Shown piece by piece: positions 46,089 to 55,119 of a stretch of 64,000 bases of DNA (position 1 is its first letter; every line of letters begins with the position of its first letter). The position numbers were made by a program, and so were the translations under genes. This DNA comes from Pyrinomonadaceae bacterium (lineage in GTDB: Bacteria > Acidobacteriota > Blastocatellia > Pyrinomonadales > Pyrinomonadaceae): positions 558,001 to 622,000 of the forward strand of contig JANQRU010000004.1 of assembly GCA_028284415.1 (NCBI GenBank), in the 5' to 3' direction. The notes beneath the pieces were generated by a model that was not told where the DNA came from, did no database searches, and saw only the letters and a list, made by a program, of their open reading frames with translations.

Positions 46089-47504
46089 TTATGCATTCAA
46101 TCGAATTGAACGAACCATATTTCGGAATGCATTGTTATATCTGGAAGCCTGATTTTGCGGTACAACTGCAACAACATAGAAAAGATTTCCGTTTCTCAAC
46201 TGCGTTGTATAGACAGTGACAACCTCGGTTTGCCGCGTAATTGGCGAACGTCCTGCCAACTGAGTTGCGTAAGCCCGCCTTCCACTTATCGAGGTTCTTG
46301 CATAACCTCTCGTCTGCCGCAGATAATTATTGCCCTGCAAAATCTCTTTTACATAATCTTCGGTAGCAGCTTCTAAGTTAGTTCGGGTTTGCTTAACGCC
46401 CATCAAAGCTCCGTGTGTAATACCTTGATTTCCATAAGCCCCGCTTGGCGAGAACCAGATTTCATTATTTTGCGGAAATTCGCGCCAGTTATTAGGAACA
46501 TTTACTCTTACCCAGTTTCCACCTCGATAAACTCTGGTTCTCGAAGATGGAAATTGTACTGTTCGAGAATACCTGCCACGTGACATTTGGGTGTTTGATC
46601 CACCTTGATTCTGCCCACCAGTTCTTGTGCCTTTTTCAATTTCCGACATTGTTCTGGCTCTTGGCATAGCTCGCAATCGGCTTTGGGCATTAGAAAATCC
46701 GCGTGTAACTTTAATCGGTTCCGGAGAGACTCTTAAAAGCTGTGCTTCACGATTAATAGCTTCGTAACGGTTTTTGGGATTTGGGTGACTGCTCAAAAAC
46801 TCAGGAGCACGACTACCACCACTTTGCTTTTCGATGGTTCTGAACATATTTGCCAAATCTATAGGATCATATCCGGCACGAGCCATGATCTGAGCACCTA
46901 GTATGTCGGACTGTGATTCAAATTTGCGGCTGTATTTTGTTTGCCAAGCGGTTGCGGCGATAGCCCCTAACTGAGCACCTGCTTGTCCACCTAGAATTGC
47001 TCCACCTAAAATCAATCCGATCGTTCCAAGCTGACTCCCCAGACTGCTTTGTCTCGAAGCTTGTGCCGTTCCATGACGGAGTGCAACGTGAGCGATCTCG
47101 TGTGCCATTACTCCAGCCATTTCGCCTTCATTTTTTGCAGCTTCGATCATCCCGCGGTTGACATACATCGGTCCACCGGGAAGTGCGAAAGCATTTATAT
47201 CTCTGGCATTTACTACCTTAAAATTATATTCAAAAGCCGGTTGTTGATACTGTGGAGGCATGGCTGCAACTAATCTTCTTCCAACGCCTTGGATGTAGTT
47301 AGTTACAACTGCGTCCTGTAAAATTGGAAATTGCTGTTCGACTTTTGCCGATGCTTCCCGTCCGATTTTTACATCGTCAGAAATTTTATATTTATTTTTC
47401 GGCATGTCTATTTTGGTTTGTCCGAGTGCCGCTATTGGCATCATTATCATTACCCAAACCAAACTGAGTGCCGCAATACTTTTGCCCAAATTGTATCTTC
47501 TCAT
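46089..47504 (-). CDS. Secreted M48-family zinc metalloprotease
   Basis: This 471-aa protein has a signal peptide (through AALGQ, about 30) and an M48 catalytic domain with HEIAHVALRHG (HExxH, about 134-144). The third ligand lies in the segment FESQSDILGAQIMARAGYDP (E or D). The region ends SSHPNPKNRYEAIN, like BepA/LoiP-type periplasmic proteases. A separate C-terminal domain (about 330-470) follows a Gly/Arg/Ser-rich linker. Likely role: quality control of outer-membrane proteins. The ATG at 47504 has GGAGGAG upstream and begins the signal peptide; an in-frame ATG 30 bp upstream is less likely. Confidence 0.92.
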   Translation of the reverse strand: MRRYNLGKSIAALSLVWVMIMMPIAALGQTKIDMPKNKYKISDDVKIGREASAKVEQQFPILQDAVVTNYIQGVGRRLVAAMPPQYQQPAFEYNFKVVNARDINAFALPGGPMYVNRGMIEAAKNEGEMAGVMAHEIAHVALRHGTAQASRQSSLGSQLGTIGLILGGAILGGQAGAQLGAIAATAWQTKYSRKFESQSDILGAQIMARAGYDPIDLANMFRTIEKQSGGSRAPEFLSSHPNPKNRYEAINREAQLLRVSPEPIKVTRGFSNAQSRLRAMPRARTMSEIEKGTRTGGQNQGGSNTQMSRGRYSRTVQFPSSRTRVYRGGNWVRVNVPNNWREFPQNNEIWFSPSGAYGNQGITHGALMGVKQTRTNLEAATEDYVKEILQGNNYLRQTRGYARTSISGRRAYATQLAGRSPITRQTEVVTVYTTQLRNGNLFYVVAVVPQNQASRYNNAFRNMVRSIRLNA

Positions 47505-47661
47505 CTCTCCTCCGAAAGTCTGATAGCTTATCAAACGAATTGTGTTATTTGTTTATCAAGTGTATTCAATAATTATGAATTAGGCAAAAATTATGCCCAA
47601 TAAGCATTTTTATGATGAAAATGGCTTATTTGATAGTTTGCTTAAATCTCGGAAAAGCTTT

Positions 47662-47676
47662 GTAAAAAAAGGTAAA
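47662..47676. promoter_or_regulatory. GTAAA-N5-GTAAA box upstream of M48 gene
   Basis: GTAAA at 47662-47666 and 47672-47676 are separated by exactly five bases. The box is about 160 bp upstream of the M48 start and in the same orientation relative to the gene as the box at 33984. It matches the CpxR-type spacing; no regulator of that type is in the window. Confidence 0.35.
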
Positions 47677-47776
47677 GAAGTATAGAGAAAGGTATTTAAA
47701 TTTTAAAAATGGAAGGTTAAATCTTACTAAGTCAAAAAGCTTACAAGATTACGAAATCGTATGTTTATGAATCGAA

Positions 47777-47992
47777 TTAGTGCGATTTTGTCATGACACT
47801 CAATGTATCGTCTGATTCTTGAAGGTAAGAATGATCTCTATATGAAATTGGTTCAAGAATTTCTCTGATTTTACTAATCAGAGGTAAAATCTCTTTTGAA
47901 TCAATTTTCTCAGAGTGCTTTTTTTCTACCAGAATTGCTAAGGCAACATCGCTACCCAAATCATTTACAAGTTCCATATTTATATCAGTCAT
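47777..47992 (-). CDS. Small hypothetical protein
   Basis: This 71-aa soluble protein has the regular helical pattern NDLGSDVALAILVEKKHS then KEILPLISKIREILEPIS. There is no signal, no motif and no clear Shine-Dalgarno. Base composition is coding-like and no competing ORF exists. It may be a real small gene isolated between the M48 protease and the pst operon. Confidence 0.5.
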   Translation of the reverse strand: MTDINMELVNDLGSDVALAILVEKKHSEKIDSKEILPLISKIREILEPISYRDHSYLQESDDTLSVMTKSH

Positions 47993-48089
47993 AATACTTT
48001 ATTTGGTTTCTGAATGAAGGCAGGATATCCCTTCTTCAATGGATTGTTTGAAGCCAAAATTTACAACGTTTTATAATATTATACCTCGT

Positions 48090-48118
48090 ATGTTAGAACA
48101 ATGTTAACTAAATGTTAA
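48090..48118 (+). promoter_or_regulatory. PHO-box-like triple repeat of pstS operon
   Basis: TGTTA occurs at 48091, 48102 and 48113, exactly 11 bp apart, inside AT-rich spacers. The reverse complement gives TTAACAT-N4-TTAACAT. Tandem 11-bp units are the hallmark of PhoB/PhoP sites, and TTAACA is the Bacillus PhoP half-site. A -10 box lies 40 bp downstream without a -35, as expected for an activator-dependent promoter. Confidence 0.65.
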
Positions 48119-48266
48119 ATGTGCTAACCAAAAAATTTCGCGTTTCTAAAATTTAAGTATAATTTAACAATAGCGAAGCTAATTTAATCTATAATCAATG
48201 AGATTTCAGCTCGTCAAAGACTGTGCAAAAAATTCTTGCTTAATTTATACAAAGAGTAAATCGCTT

Positions 48267-48304
48267 TTATTTTGTATTGAAAAGCAAGTTTCAATACAAA
48301 ATAA
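48267..48304 (+). other. Perfect 16-bp hairpin in the pstS leader
   Basis: TTATTTTGTATTGAAA (48267-48282) and TTTCAATACAAAATAA (48289-48304) form an uninterrupted stem with loop AGCAAG. It is not followed by a T tract, so it is not a standard terminator. It lies about 108 bp before the pstS ATG. Confidence 0.7.
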
Positions 48305-48412
48305 ATAAATTTGTGTTTACGCAAAGTTTTTAGATAGAGAATTTCATTGTTCCAAGTAACATAAATTTCCCGCTATTCTGAGGGACTTAAAATTAGGAGA
48401 TTCAATTTTAGA

Positions 48413-49543
48413 ATGAGAAATTTAGTTAGAAATTTATTTTTTACAGCTTTAATTTTCACGGTTGCTATAGGTATGGCTTGTAGTGGCGGAACAGAAACCA
48501 AAGATGGCACATCAGACGCAGGTGGGTCGGTTAAACTACAAGGTTCGGGAGCAAGCTTTCCAAAGCCAATTTACGAAAAATGGGTTAATGAATACGAAAA
48601 AGTTAAACCAAATATCAAAATTGATTATCAATCAAAAGGCTCGGGTGGCGGACAAAAAGACATTATTGCTGAAGTCGTTGATTTTGGTGCGTCGGATGAC
48701 CCAATGAAAGATGAAGATATGGCAAAAGCTAAGGGGGGTGACTTGCTTCATATTCCAACCGTTTTGGGTGCTGTTGTAATGACTTACAATCTCGAAGGCG
48801 TTAAAGATCCTTTGAAACTTACACCGGAAGTTATCGCCGGTATTTATATGGGCGACATTAAAAAATGGAATGATGCAAAGTTGAAAGAGCTTAATCCAGA
48901 AGCAAACTTACCTGATGCAGAAATTCAACCTGTTTATCGTGCTGATTCAAGTGGAACGACAGCAGTATTTACAGATTATTTGTCCAAGACAGTTCCGGCT
49001 TTCAAAGAAAAAGTCGGACCGGGTAAAACACCAAACTGGGTTAAAGGTGTTGGTGCCGGAGCTCCTAGAAACGATGGTGTGATGGGATCAGTTAAGCAGA
49101 ATGCAAATACGATCGGTTATGTTGAGATCGCTTTTGCTAAAGCAAATGATCTGCCGACAGCCTTGATCAAAAACAAAGCAGGTAACTTTGTAGAAGCCAA
49201 CATTGAAAACATCTCGGCAGCAGGTGCAGGTGCTATCAAAGATATGCCGGATGATATGAGAATTAAAATTACGAATGCGGAAGGCGAAAACACCTATCCG
49301 ATTTCGAGTTTTACATACATTTTGGCTTACAAAAATCAAAAAGATGCTGTTAAAGGTAAAGCTTTAGTGGACTTCTTGTGGTGGGCGATCAACGACGGCT
49401 CAAAATTTGCGGAAGAATTGCACTATGCACCTTTACCAAAAGAAATGGTTGAAAAGGTTGAAGCCAAGATCAAATCAATTACTGCGGATGGCAAACCTTT
49501 GTACGAAGGCGAAAAAGCCGATGCTAAAAAGGCAGGAGAATAA
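48413..49543 (+). CDS. pstS: PstS, phosphate ABC transporter substrate-binding lipoprotein
   Basis: This 376-aa lipoprotein has a signal sequence and lipobox IGMAC (Cys23). The PBP-like fold has phosphate-binding segments LQGSGASFPKPIYEKW, SKGSGGGQKDI, DFGASDDPM and RADSSGTTAVFTDYL, which are the classic PstS ligand loops. It captures inorganic phosphate for PstCAB. It is first gene of pstSCAB-phoU. A Lys/Glu-rich C-terminal tail follows the domain. Confidence 0.97.
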   Translation: MRNLVRNLFFTALIFTVAIGMACSGGTETKDGTSDAGGSVKLQGSGASFPKPIYEKWVNEYEKVKPNIKIDYQSKGSGGGQKDIIAEVVDFGASDDPMKDEDMAKAKGGDLLHIPTVLGAVVMTYNLEGVKDPLKLTPEVIAGIYMGDIKKWNDAKLKELNPEANLPDAEIQPVYRADSSGTTAVFTDYLSKTVPAFKEKVGPGKTPNWVKGVGAGAPRNDGVMGSVKQNANTIGYVEIAFAKANDLPTALIKNKAGNFVEANIENISAAGAGAIKDMPDDMRIKITNAEGENTYPISSFTYILAYKNQKDAVKGKALVDFLWWAINDGSKFAEELHYAPLPKEMVEKVEAKIKSITADGKPLYEGEKADAKKAGE

Positions 49544-49548
49544 TACTT

Positions 49549-50481
49549 TTGGCTAAAACGGGAACAATCGGCGACACAATTTTCCGAACTATCTTAATAA
49601 TCTTCGCTTCGACGATTCTTCTGATCGTCGTTGCGATGATTTATATGATGGCGGTAAATTCTATGCCGACTATTCGAGCATTTGGCATTTCTTTCTTAAC
49701 CGGAAGTGATTGGAAACCCGCCTCAAATATCTTTGGGGCTTTGCCATTTATTTTTGGTACGGTTGTTTCTTCTCTAATAGCTTTAATAATTGCTGTGCCA
49801 ATTTCGCTTGGCATAGCAATTTTTCTTGTCGAGCAAGCTCCAAAAAAACTCGCTACACCAATTTCGTTCATGGTTGAGCTTTTGGCAGCGATCCCTTCGG
49901 TTGTTTATGGACTTTGGGGAATTTTCGTCCTTGCTCCTTTCTTAGTTAATTATTTAGGACCTTTTCTGCAAACATATTTGGGTTGGCTTCCGCTCTTTGA
50001 GGGAAGTCCAAAAGGTACGGGAATGATGCTAACCGGCGGAATTATTATGGCAATAATGGTTACGCCGATCATTACAGCAGTCGTAAGAGATGTTTTGGAA
50101 GTTGTTCCAACTACTCAAAGAGAAGCAGCACTCGCTTTGGGAGCAACACAATGGGAAACCACCAAAATTGTTCTTGGAAACGCGGCTTCGGGAATTGCCG
50201 GAGCGATTGTCTTAGGATTAGGACGTGCGTTGGGTGAAACGATGGCAGTAACGATGGTTATCGGAAACTCTCCATCAATTTCTGCATCGCTTTTCGATCC
50301 CGCTCATACTATAGCTTCTGTGTTAGCAGCTAACTTTCCGGAAGCGACAGATGAGATGTATTTAAGTGCATTGATCGAAATGGGATTGGTTCTATTTCTC
50401 GTAACATTCATTGTTAATGGACTTGCAAAACTTTTAGTTGCAAAAGTTGCAAAAGATTCAGGTACAGCAAAAGCGACATAG
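49549..50481 (+). CDS. pstC: PstC, phosphate ABC transporter permease
   Basis: This 310-aa inner-membrane permease has six core TM helices. The EAA-type loop is REAALALGATQWETTKIVLG, preceded by MVTPIITAVVRDVLEVVP. Starts at TTG 49549; an AGGAG lies about 11 bases upstream. It is six bases after the pstS stop and six before pstA. It forms the channel with PstA. Confidence 0.95.
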   Translation: MAKTGTIGDTIFRTILIIFASTILLIVVAMIYMMAVNSMPTIRAFGISFLTGSDWKPASNIFGALPFIFGTVVSSLIALIIAVPISLGIAIFLVEQAPKKLATPISFMVELLAAIPSVVYGLWGIFVLAPFLVNYLGPFLQTYLGWLPLFEGSPKGTGMMLTGGIIMAIMVTPIITAVVRDVLEVVPTTQREAALALGATQWETTKIVLGNAASGIAGAIVLGLGRALGETMAVTMVIGNSPSISASLFDPAHTIASVLAANFPEATDEMYLSALIEMGLVLFLVTFIVNGLAKLLVAKVAKDSGTAKAT

Positions 50482-50487
50482 GAAAAA

Positions 50488-51327
50488 ATGAACGAATCGG
50501 TTCACAATCGAAGAAAACTTGTCAGTAAGATAATGACTACCGTAACGGCAGCGTGTGCGATCTTTGCCGTAAGTATTTTGCTCATTATTCTTGCGTACAT
50601 TACCATTCGCGGTGCGGCTTCGATCAACTGGGAATTTATAACGAGCGTTCCAAAGCCCGCACTTGATGGCGGCGGTGGAATCGGAAATGCGATTTTGGGT
50701 TCGGCAATAATGACAGTTCTTGCGTCTCTGATTGGTTTGCCAATTGGCATTGGTGCAGGAGTTTATTTAGCAGAATTTGGTGATAATTGGTTTGGAAGCC
50801 TAGTTCGTTTTGTTTCGGATACTCTGATTGGAGTTCCTTCAATTATTGTTGGAATTTTTATTTACACATTACTTGTTCTGCCGATGGGCGGAGCATCGGG
50901 TTTTGCAGGAAGTGTGGCTTTATCAATTATTATGATTCCGATTGTCGCCCGCACGACTGAAGAAATGATTCGCCTCGTGCCGAAATCTATGCGTGAAGGT
51001 GCTTTGGCACTTGGAGCTCCGCAATGGCGTGTAACTTGGAATATCGTTATGCCGGCAGCACTTTCCGGAATTGCGACGGGAGCGATTTTGGCAATTGCAA
51101 GGATTTCGGGTGAAACCGCACCGCTTTTATTTACAGCGTTAAACAGCAGATTTTTTAACTATTACATTGATGAACCGATGTCTTCTTTAACCGTGCAAAT
51201 TTACAATTTTGCAACGGGACCATTTCCAAACGAACAACAAATGGCTTGGGCGGCATCGCTTATTTTAGTTGGATTAATTTTAATAATAAATATTTTAGTT
51301 AGGATTTTAACACGTAAGAAATTTTAA
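50488..51327 (+). CDS. pstA: PstA, phosphate ABC transporter permease
   Basis: This 279-aa second permease subunit has six TM helices. Motifs are FVSDTLIGVPSIIVGIFIY and the coupling loop REGALALGAPQWRVTWNIV. The ATG is preceded by AGGAAAAA. It is followed after 37 bp by pstB, with a small hairpin between. Confidence 0.95.
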   Translation: MNESVHNRRKLVSKIMTTVTAACAIFAVSILLIILAYITIRGAASINWEFITSVPKPALDGGGGIGNAILGSAIMTVLASLIGLPIGIGAGVYLAEFGDNWFGSLVRFVSDTLIGVPSIIVGIFIYTLLVLPMGGASGFAGSVALSIIMIPIVARTTEEMIRLVPKSMREGALALGAPQWRVTWNIVMPAALSGIATGAILAIARISGETAPLLFTALNSRFFNYYIDEPMSSLTVQIYNFATGPFPNEQQMAWAASLILVGLILIINILVRILTRKKF

Positions 51328-51333
51328 AGTTTA

Positions 51334-51354
51334 AGATTCAAGATTTTTGAATCT
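51334..51354 (+). other. Intercistronic hairpin pstA-pstB
   Basis: AGATTCAA (51334-51341) and TTGAATCT (51347-51354) pair with a 5-nt loop, just before the pstB start. An in-frame TTG at 51347 lies within this stem, one reason to prefer ATG 51365 for pstB. It may stabilise or segment the pst mRNA. Confidence 0.5.
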
Positions 51355-51364
51355 CAAATCTAAT

Positions 51365-52123
51365 ATGGCAAGCAAGATTAAAGTTACGGATTTAGATTTT
51401 TATTATGGTGATTTCAAGGCTCTGCATGACATCACTTTAGATATTCCAGAACGTGAGGTGATGGCGTTTATCGGACCTTCGGGCTGTGGGAAATCCACAT
51501 TTTTGCGGACATTTAACCGTATGAACGACACGATTCCGATTGCACGGGTTGATGGAAATATTTTGATTGACGGTAAAGATATTAATTCCCCTAAAACAGA
51601 CGTAGTTGCTCTCCGGCGTAAGGTCGGAATGGTTTTTCAGAAATCCAATCCGTTTCCAAAATCTATCTTTGAAAACGTAGCCTATGGGATTCGTATAAAC
51701 CGTATGCATTCAAGCAAATCTGATTTGGAAGATAAAGTTGAAAAGGCTTTGCGTGATGCGGCACTTTGGGAAGAAGTCCAAGATCGCTTGAATACTTCCG
51801 CATTGGGACTCTCCGGTGGACAGCAACAGCGTCTTTGCATTGCGAGAGCATTGGCGGTTCAACCTGAAGTCATTTTAATGGACGAACCTGCTTCGGCACT
51901 CGATCCGATTGCAACACAAAAAATTGAAGAACTCGTTGTTGAACTCAAAAAAGATTATACAATCGTTATCGTCACTCACAATATGCAACAAGCGGGACGT
52001 GTTTCCGATAAAACAGCCTTTTTTATGCTTGGAAAACTCATCGAAGTTAACCCAACTGACAAAATGTTTACGAACCCGGACGAGAAATTGACCGAAGATT
52101 ATATTACAGGTAGATTTGGCTAA
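51365..52123 (+). CDS. pstB: PstB, phosphate ABC transporter ATPase
   Basis: This 252-aa ABC ATPase has Walker [10 protein letters not shown], a Q-loop in [18 protein letters not shown] (PstB-specific), signature LSGGQQQR, Walker [14 protein letters not shown] and a switch His in VTHNMQQA. It drives phosphate import and, with PhoU, signals phosphate status. The start is set at ATG 51365 because family proteins begin close to [13 protein letters not shown]. Confidence 0.97.
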   Translation: MASKIKVTDLDFYYGDFKALHDITLDIPEREVMAFIGPSGCGKSTFLRTFNRMNDTIPIARVDGNILIDGKDINSPKTDVVALRRKVGMVFQKSNPFPKSIFENVAYGIRINRMHSSKSDLEDKVEKALRDAALWEEVQDRLNTSALGLSGGQQQRLCIARALAVQPEVILMDEPASALDPIATQKIEELVVELKKDYTIVIVTHNMQQAGRVSDKTAFFMLGKLIEVNPTDKMFTNPDEKLTEDYITGRFG

Positions 52124-52190
52124 TTTATTTAGAAACTTATAAAAAACCTTTAAATAATATAAAAACTATTTATAATAAATACACTTTAAG

Positions 52191-52859
52191 ATGGAAAGAA
52201 TTATTGACCAAAAATTAGATGCTTTAAGAGATAAACTGCTTTTGCTTGGCGGAACAACAGAAAAAGCAGTGCATAGAGCGATGCGTTCTCTTACAGAAAG
52301 AGATAGCGATCTAGCAAGGCAAGTGATTGAAGATGACAAGATCGTCAATCGTATGGAATTGGAAATTGACCAAATGAGTATCGGAATACTCGCACTTCAA
52401 CAACCGGCAGCTTACGATCTAAGATTCGTAATTTCCGTTGCGAAAATCACTCCCGTACTTGAACGAATTGCAGATCATGCCGCAAATATTGCAGAAGCCG
52501 CGATTGTTCTTAACAATGAGCCTGAAGTTAGAAACTATGTTGATTTCCCGAAAATGGCTGAAATAGCCGGCGAAATGCTGCAAGCAGCCTTAGATGCCTT
52601 TACAGCTGAAGATGCAGATTTATCGCGCCAGGTAATTAAACGCGATAAGGAAATTGATAGAATCTATGACAAGGTATTTGCCGAATTGATCGAAATGATG
52701 ATCGAAAACCCTGAAGTAACAACGGGTGCAGCCCATCTACTTTTTGTTGCCAAACACCTTGAAAGAATCGGTGATTACATAAAAGACATTTGTGAATTAA
52801 ATGTTTATTTAACCGAAGCAGTTTTCATCAAACACAGAAAGAGTTTAAGGAACTCATAA
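52191..52859 (+). CDS. phoU: PhoU, phosphate transport regulator
   Basis: This 222-aa all-helical protein has two PhoU repeats, each with a metal-binding motif (LERIADHAANIAE and LERIGDYIKDICE). It inhibits the Pho response when phosphate is plentiful. It is the last gene of the pst operon (67-bp gap) and converges with the S41-like gene, overlapping its stop by six bases. No phoB/phoR pair is in the window. Confidence 0.95.
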   Translation: MERIIDQKLDALRDKLLLLGGTTEKAVHRAMRSLTERDSDLARQVIEDDKIVNRMELEIDQMSIGILALQQPAAYDLRFVISVAKITPVLERIADHAANIAEAAIVLNNEPEVRNYVDFPKMAEIAGEMLQAALDAFTAEDADLSRQVIKRDKEIDRIYDKVFAELIEMMIENPEVTTGAAHLLFVAKHLERIGDYIKDICELNVYLTEAVFIKHRKSLRNS

Positions 52860-54440
52860 TTTTGCAGTCTTCTTTTCTTCAAGGTATTTCAACGCTTTTA
52901 TCCTCACAACATTTTCTATATTTGAATAATTCTCTTTTGTAATTGGAACGAAATGGGAAAATTTTGCGGGCTTTCCTTGTAAAAGCTTACCTTTGGCATC
53001 AATCATTTTTGAATACGGGATTTTTATCTTGGCAATAAGTTCTCCGTCAACCTCGAATTTTTCTCTTTCGCCGACATATTTTCTTGCAATTTTGCCTTTT
53101 TTATCCAGGTAAAAAACTATTTCGATACGGCTGTAAGTTGCATCCGCCGCGTGTGGCTGTCCGATCAATTCGGCATCAGCATAATCCTTCATACGCCACG
53201 CAAAATCGTCGCAAGAACTTATGCACATTTGATTTGTCAGCAACAAAACTTTTTTGAATTTAACCGCACTTTTATTCGGCTCAACAGGTTTTAGTTCGCA
53301 GGCTTTATCGCCTTGACAAAAATCCGCTCTTACGGGAAGAAATTCACCGTTTTTTGTATTTTTATACGTTCCGTTTTTCTTTAGATTTTGAAACCATTTT
53401 TCGCCTTTATTAGAAAAATAAAAAAGTGTTCTTCTTAGTTTTTCATCTTCTAAAATAGGAGTTTTTCTGTAAAGAACTCGCATGTCATAGAAAGGCTTCT
53501 GAGCGAGTTGGGCAATAAAAGCCGTGTTTTCATTACCGCCCGTATTGTTCTGAACGTCCAAGATCAGATAATCGGTTTTATCCGAAATTGAATTCAAACT
53601 TTCACGAATTATCTGAACATCTCCGCAAATTGTTTTCTCTTCGGCTTTCTCTTTACAGCGGAAATCTTTTGGCTCTTTCCCGTATCTGAAACTAAAAATT
53701 CTGACCAAAGCTACATTATCTTTACGCAAAACCGCAACCAAATGTCCTTTTTTTATAACTTCCCAATCGGCGAAATCTTTATCAAAATTATCGTAGTAAT
53801 AAATCGGCTTAAAAGGCTGTATGTTTTTAGCTATTTTGTATTCAACTTTCGATTCTTTCCCATCTGCCAAACGAATAGAATTAACTCTAACACCATTGGC
53901 ATTGATCATTCCGCGTCTAAAATTACTAACAAAATTGCTTAGACATCCGACCGTTGAATTAAAATTGCATTCGTAGTTTTCGTAATAATCAAAAACTTTT
54001 TTTATTGGGACATTATTTATGTGAGTAATGTCTTTTTTCGATTTCAACTCAAAAAAGTTTATCTGCGGATATTCAAACCCGAGCCGTATGTTGTTTCGTT
54101 CAATTTCCCTTTTCTCATTTGTCTTTGAATAAAAATTAAAACTCGAATGAAGATTTACAAAACCTTTTCCAAATCTGTTAAAAACATCTTCCAGTTCTTT
54201 CCAGTTTTTAGCTTTATCAAATTTCTTGCGGTAATGTTTCTTAAACTTATTCCACTTTACTTTTTTGCTGTTATTTCGCGTTTCACGAGCTTCGGCATCA
54301 AGTAATTCAATTTCAGAAAAAAGCTTTGTGTAGAAATCCTTTTTCTGTTTATTTGTGAGAAATTTTGGTATTTGCGAAAAGGTTTGAAGCGAAGAAAACA
54401 AAAAGACACAGCTAAGCAAAAAAGATATTTTTAATTTCAT
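52854..54440 (-). CDS. Secreted S41-like peptidase
   Basis: This 528-aa protein has a signal peptide ending TFSQ (about 23). It has a helical lead-in (about 25-110), then a C-terminal processing/tricorn-like core with LDVQNNTGGN in place of the usual LDlRgNgGG. The nucleophile region is LLLTNQMCISSCDDFAWRMKD (Ser in ISS), followed by ADAELIGQPHAADATYS. No PDZ domain is obvious. It probably acts in the periplasm. Sequence divergence leaves the Lys or Tyr partner of the Ser unassigned, so activity is likely but not certain. Confidence 0.82.
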   Translation of the reverse strand: MKLKISFLLSCVFLFSSLQTFSQIPKFLTNKQKKDFYTKLFSEIELLDAEARETRNNSKKVKWNKFKKHYRKKFDKAKNWKELEDVFNRFGKGFVNLHSSFNFYSKTNEKREIERNNIRLGFEYPQINFFELKSKKDITHINNVPIKKVFDYYENYECNFNSTVGCLSNFVSNFRRGMINANGVRVNSIRLADGKESKVEYKIAKNIQPFKPIYYYDNFDKDFADWEVIKKGHLVAVLRKDNVALVRIFSFRYGKEPKDFRCKEKAEEKTICGDVQIIRESLNSISDKTDYLILDVQNNTGGNENTAFIAQLAQKPFYDMRVLYRKTPILEDEKLRRTLFYFSNKGEKWFQNLKKNGTYKNTKNGEFLPVRADFCQGDKACELKPVEPNKSAVKFKKVLLLTNQMCISSCDDFAWRMKDYADAELIGQPHAADATYSRIEIVFYLDKKGKIARKYVGEREKFEVDGELIAKIKIPYSKMIDAKGKLLQGKPAKFSHFVPITKENYSNIENVVRIKALKYLEEKKTAKL

Positions 54441-54507
54441 AAAATAATTCCTTGTAAAAATCTCTCAGGTTTATTTTTAGAACAAACTAAAAATAACTTC
54501 TTGCAGT

Positions 54508-54633
54508 TTATTTTTTCTTTGGTGGCTCTTTTTTATCGCCCCAGTAGAATGCCCAAACCACTAAAAAATAAACGAGCATACAAATAAAGAGCAATATAAA
54601 AAAGAACAGAATTATCCAGAGTGTAAAGGACAT
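54508..54633 (-). CDS. 41-aa single-TM membrane protein
   Basis: This short ORF starts MSFTLWIILFFILLFICMLV and ends WGDKKEPPKKK: one long TM helix followed by a basic cytoplasmic tail. It starts 21 bp after the zinc-ribbon gene on the same strand, so it is likely in that operon. It looks like the small subunits CcoQ/CcoS only in size and topology; no cbb3 oxidase is nearby. No clear Shine-Dalgarno. Confidence 0.5.
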   Translation of the reverse strand: MSFTLWIILFFFILLFICMLVYFLVVWAFYWGDKKEPPKKK

Positions 54634-54654
54634 TTTGAAATCTTATTGTGAAAC

Positions 54655-55101
54655 CTAACTTCTTTCAATCGGAACTTTATCAAGAGTGCGAGTTGTGTTT
54701 TCGACAACACTTGCAGGGGGTTGTTTCGGTTCTTCAAGCTGATTTGTATCGACAGATTTGATTGTTCTAGGAATATCGCTTTGAAAGTTTATGCTTTGAT
54801 CTGAAGTTTCTTTTTTTGGGGAAAGCTGTTTTATGAGCATGAAAGAAATTCCGAAAACGGTCGCTAAATAAGCAATCAAAATTATAACCATCGGACCTTC
54901 TAAAACATTGTAGTCTAAAAGCATTTTCACCAGAAAAACGAATCCCGCTAGTCCGGCAACTCCTATAAATCCAATTGCCGTTGAAATATTTTCAACATTC
55001 GAACTGCTTTTCTCTTTTTCCAGATCAACGATTCTTGCTCCGCAAGCATTGCAGTAATTCAACCCCTTCTTTATTTTGTTTCCACAATTTGAACAATACA
55101 T
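54655..55101 (-). CDS. Zinc-ribbon membrane protein
   Basis: This 148-aa protein has an N-terminal zinc ribbon CSNCGNKIKKGLNYCNACG (Cys3, Cys6, Cys17, Cys20), two TM helices (about 42-65 and 70-93) and a polar C-terminal tail ending SVVENTTRTLDKVPIERS. I associate this SVtEnTTR-type tail with acidobacterial zinc-ribbon proteins (recollection). Function unknown. It lies 18 bp after the DUF4870-like gene and 21 bp before the 41-aa protein, forming a three-gene membrane operon. Confidence 0.78.
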   Translation of the reverse strand: MYCSNCGNKIKKGLNYCNACGARIVDLEKEKSSSNVENISTAIGFIGVAGLAGFVFLVKMLLDYNVLEGPMVIILIAYLATVFGISFMLIKQLSPKKETSDQSINFQSDIPRTIKSVDTNQLEEPKQPPASVVENTTRTLDKVPIERS

Positions 55102-55119
55102 AATTTCTTTTCTGGTTTC

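Larger units (their letters stand above)
47993..48412. other. 420-bp regulatory spacer upstream of pstS
   Basis: It holds no gene. It contains, in order, a small GAAGG/CCTTC hairpin (about 48013-48032), the triple 11-bp repeat (48090-48118), a TATAAT (48158-48163) without a -35, and a perfect 16-bp hairpin (48267-48304). The implied pstS 5' UTR is about 240 nt, long enough for post-transcriptional control. Confidence 0.6.
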
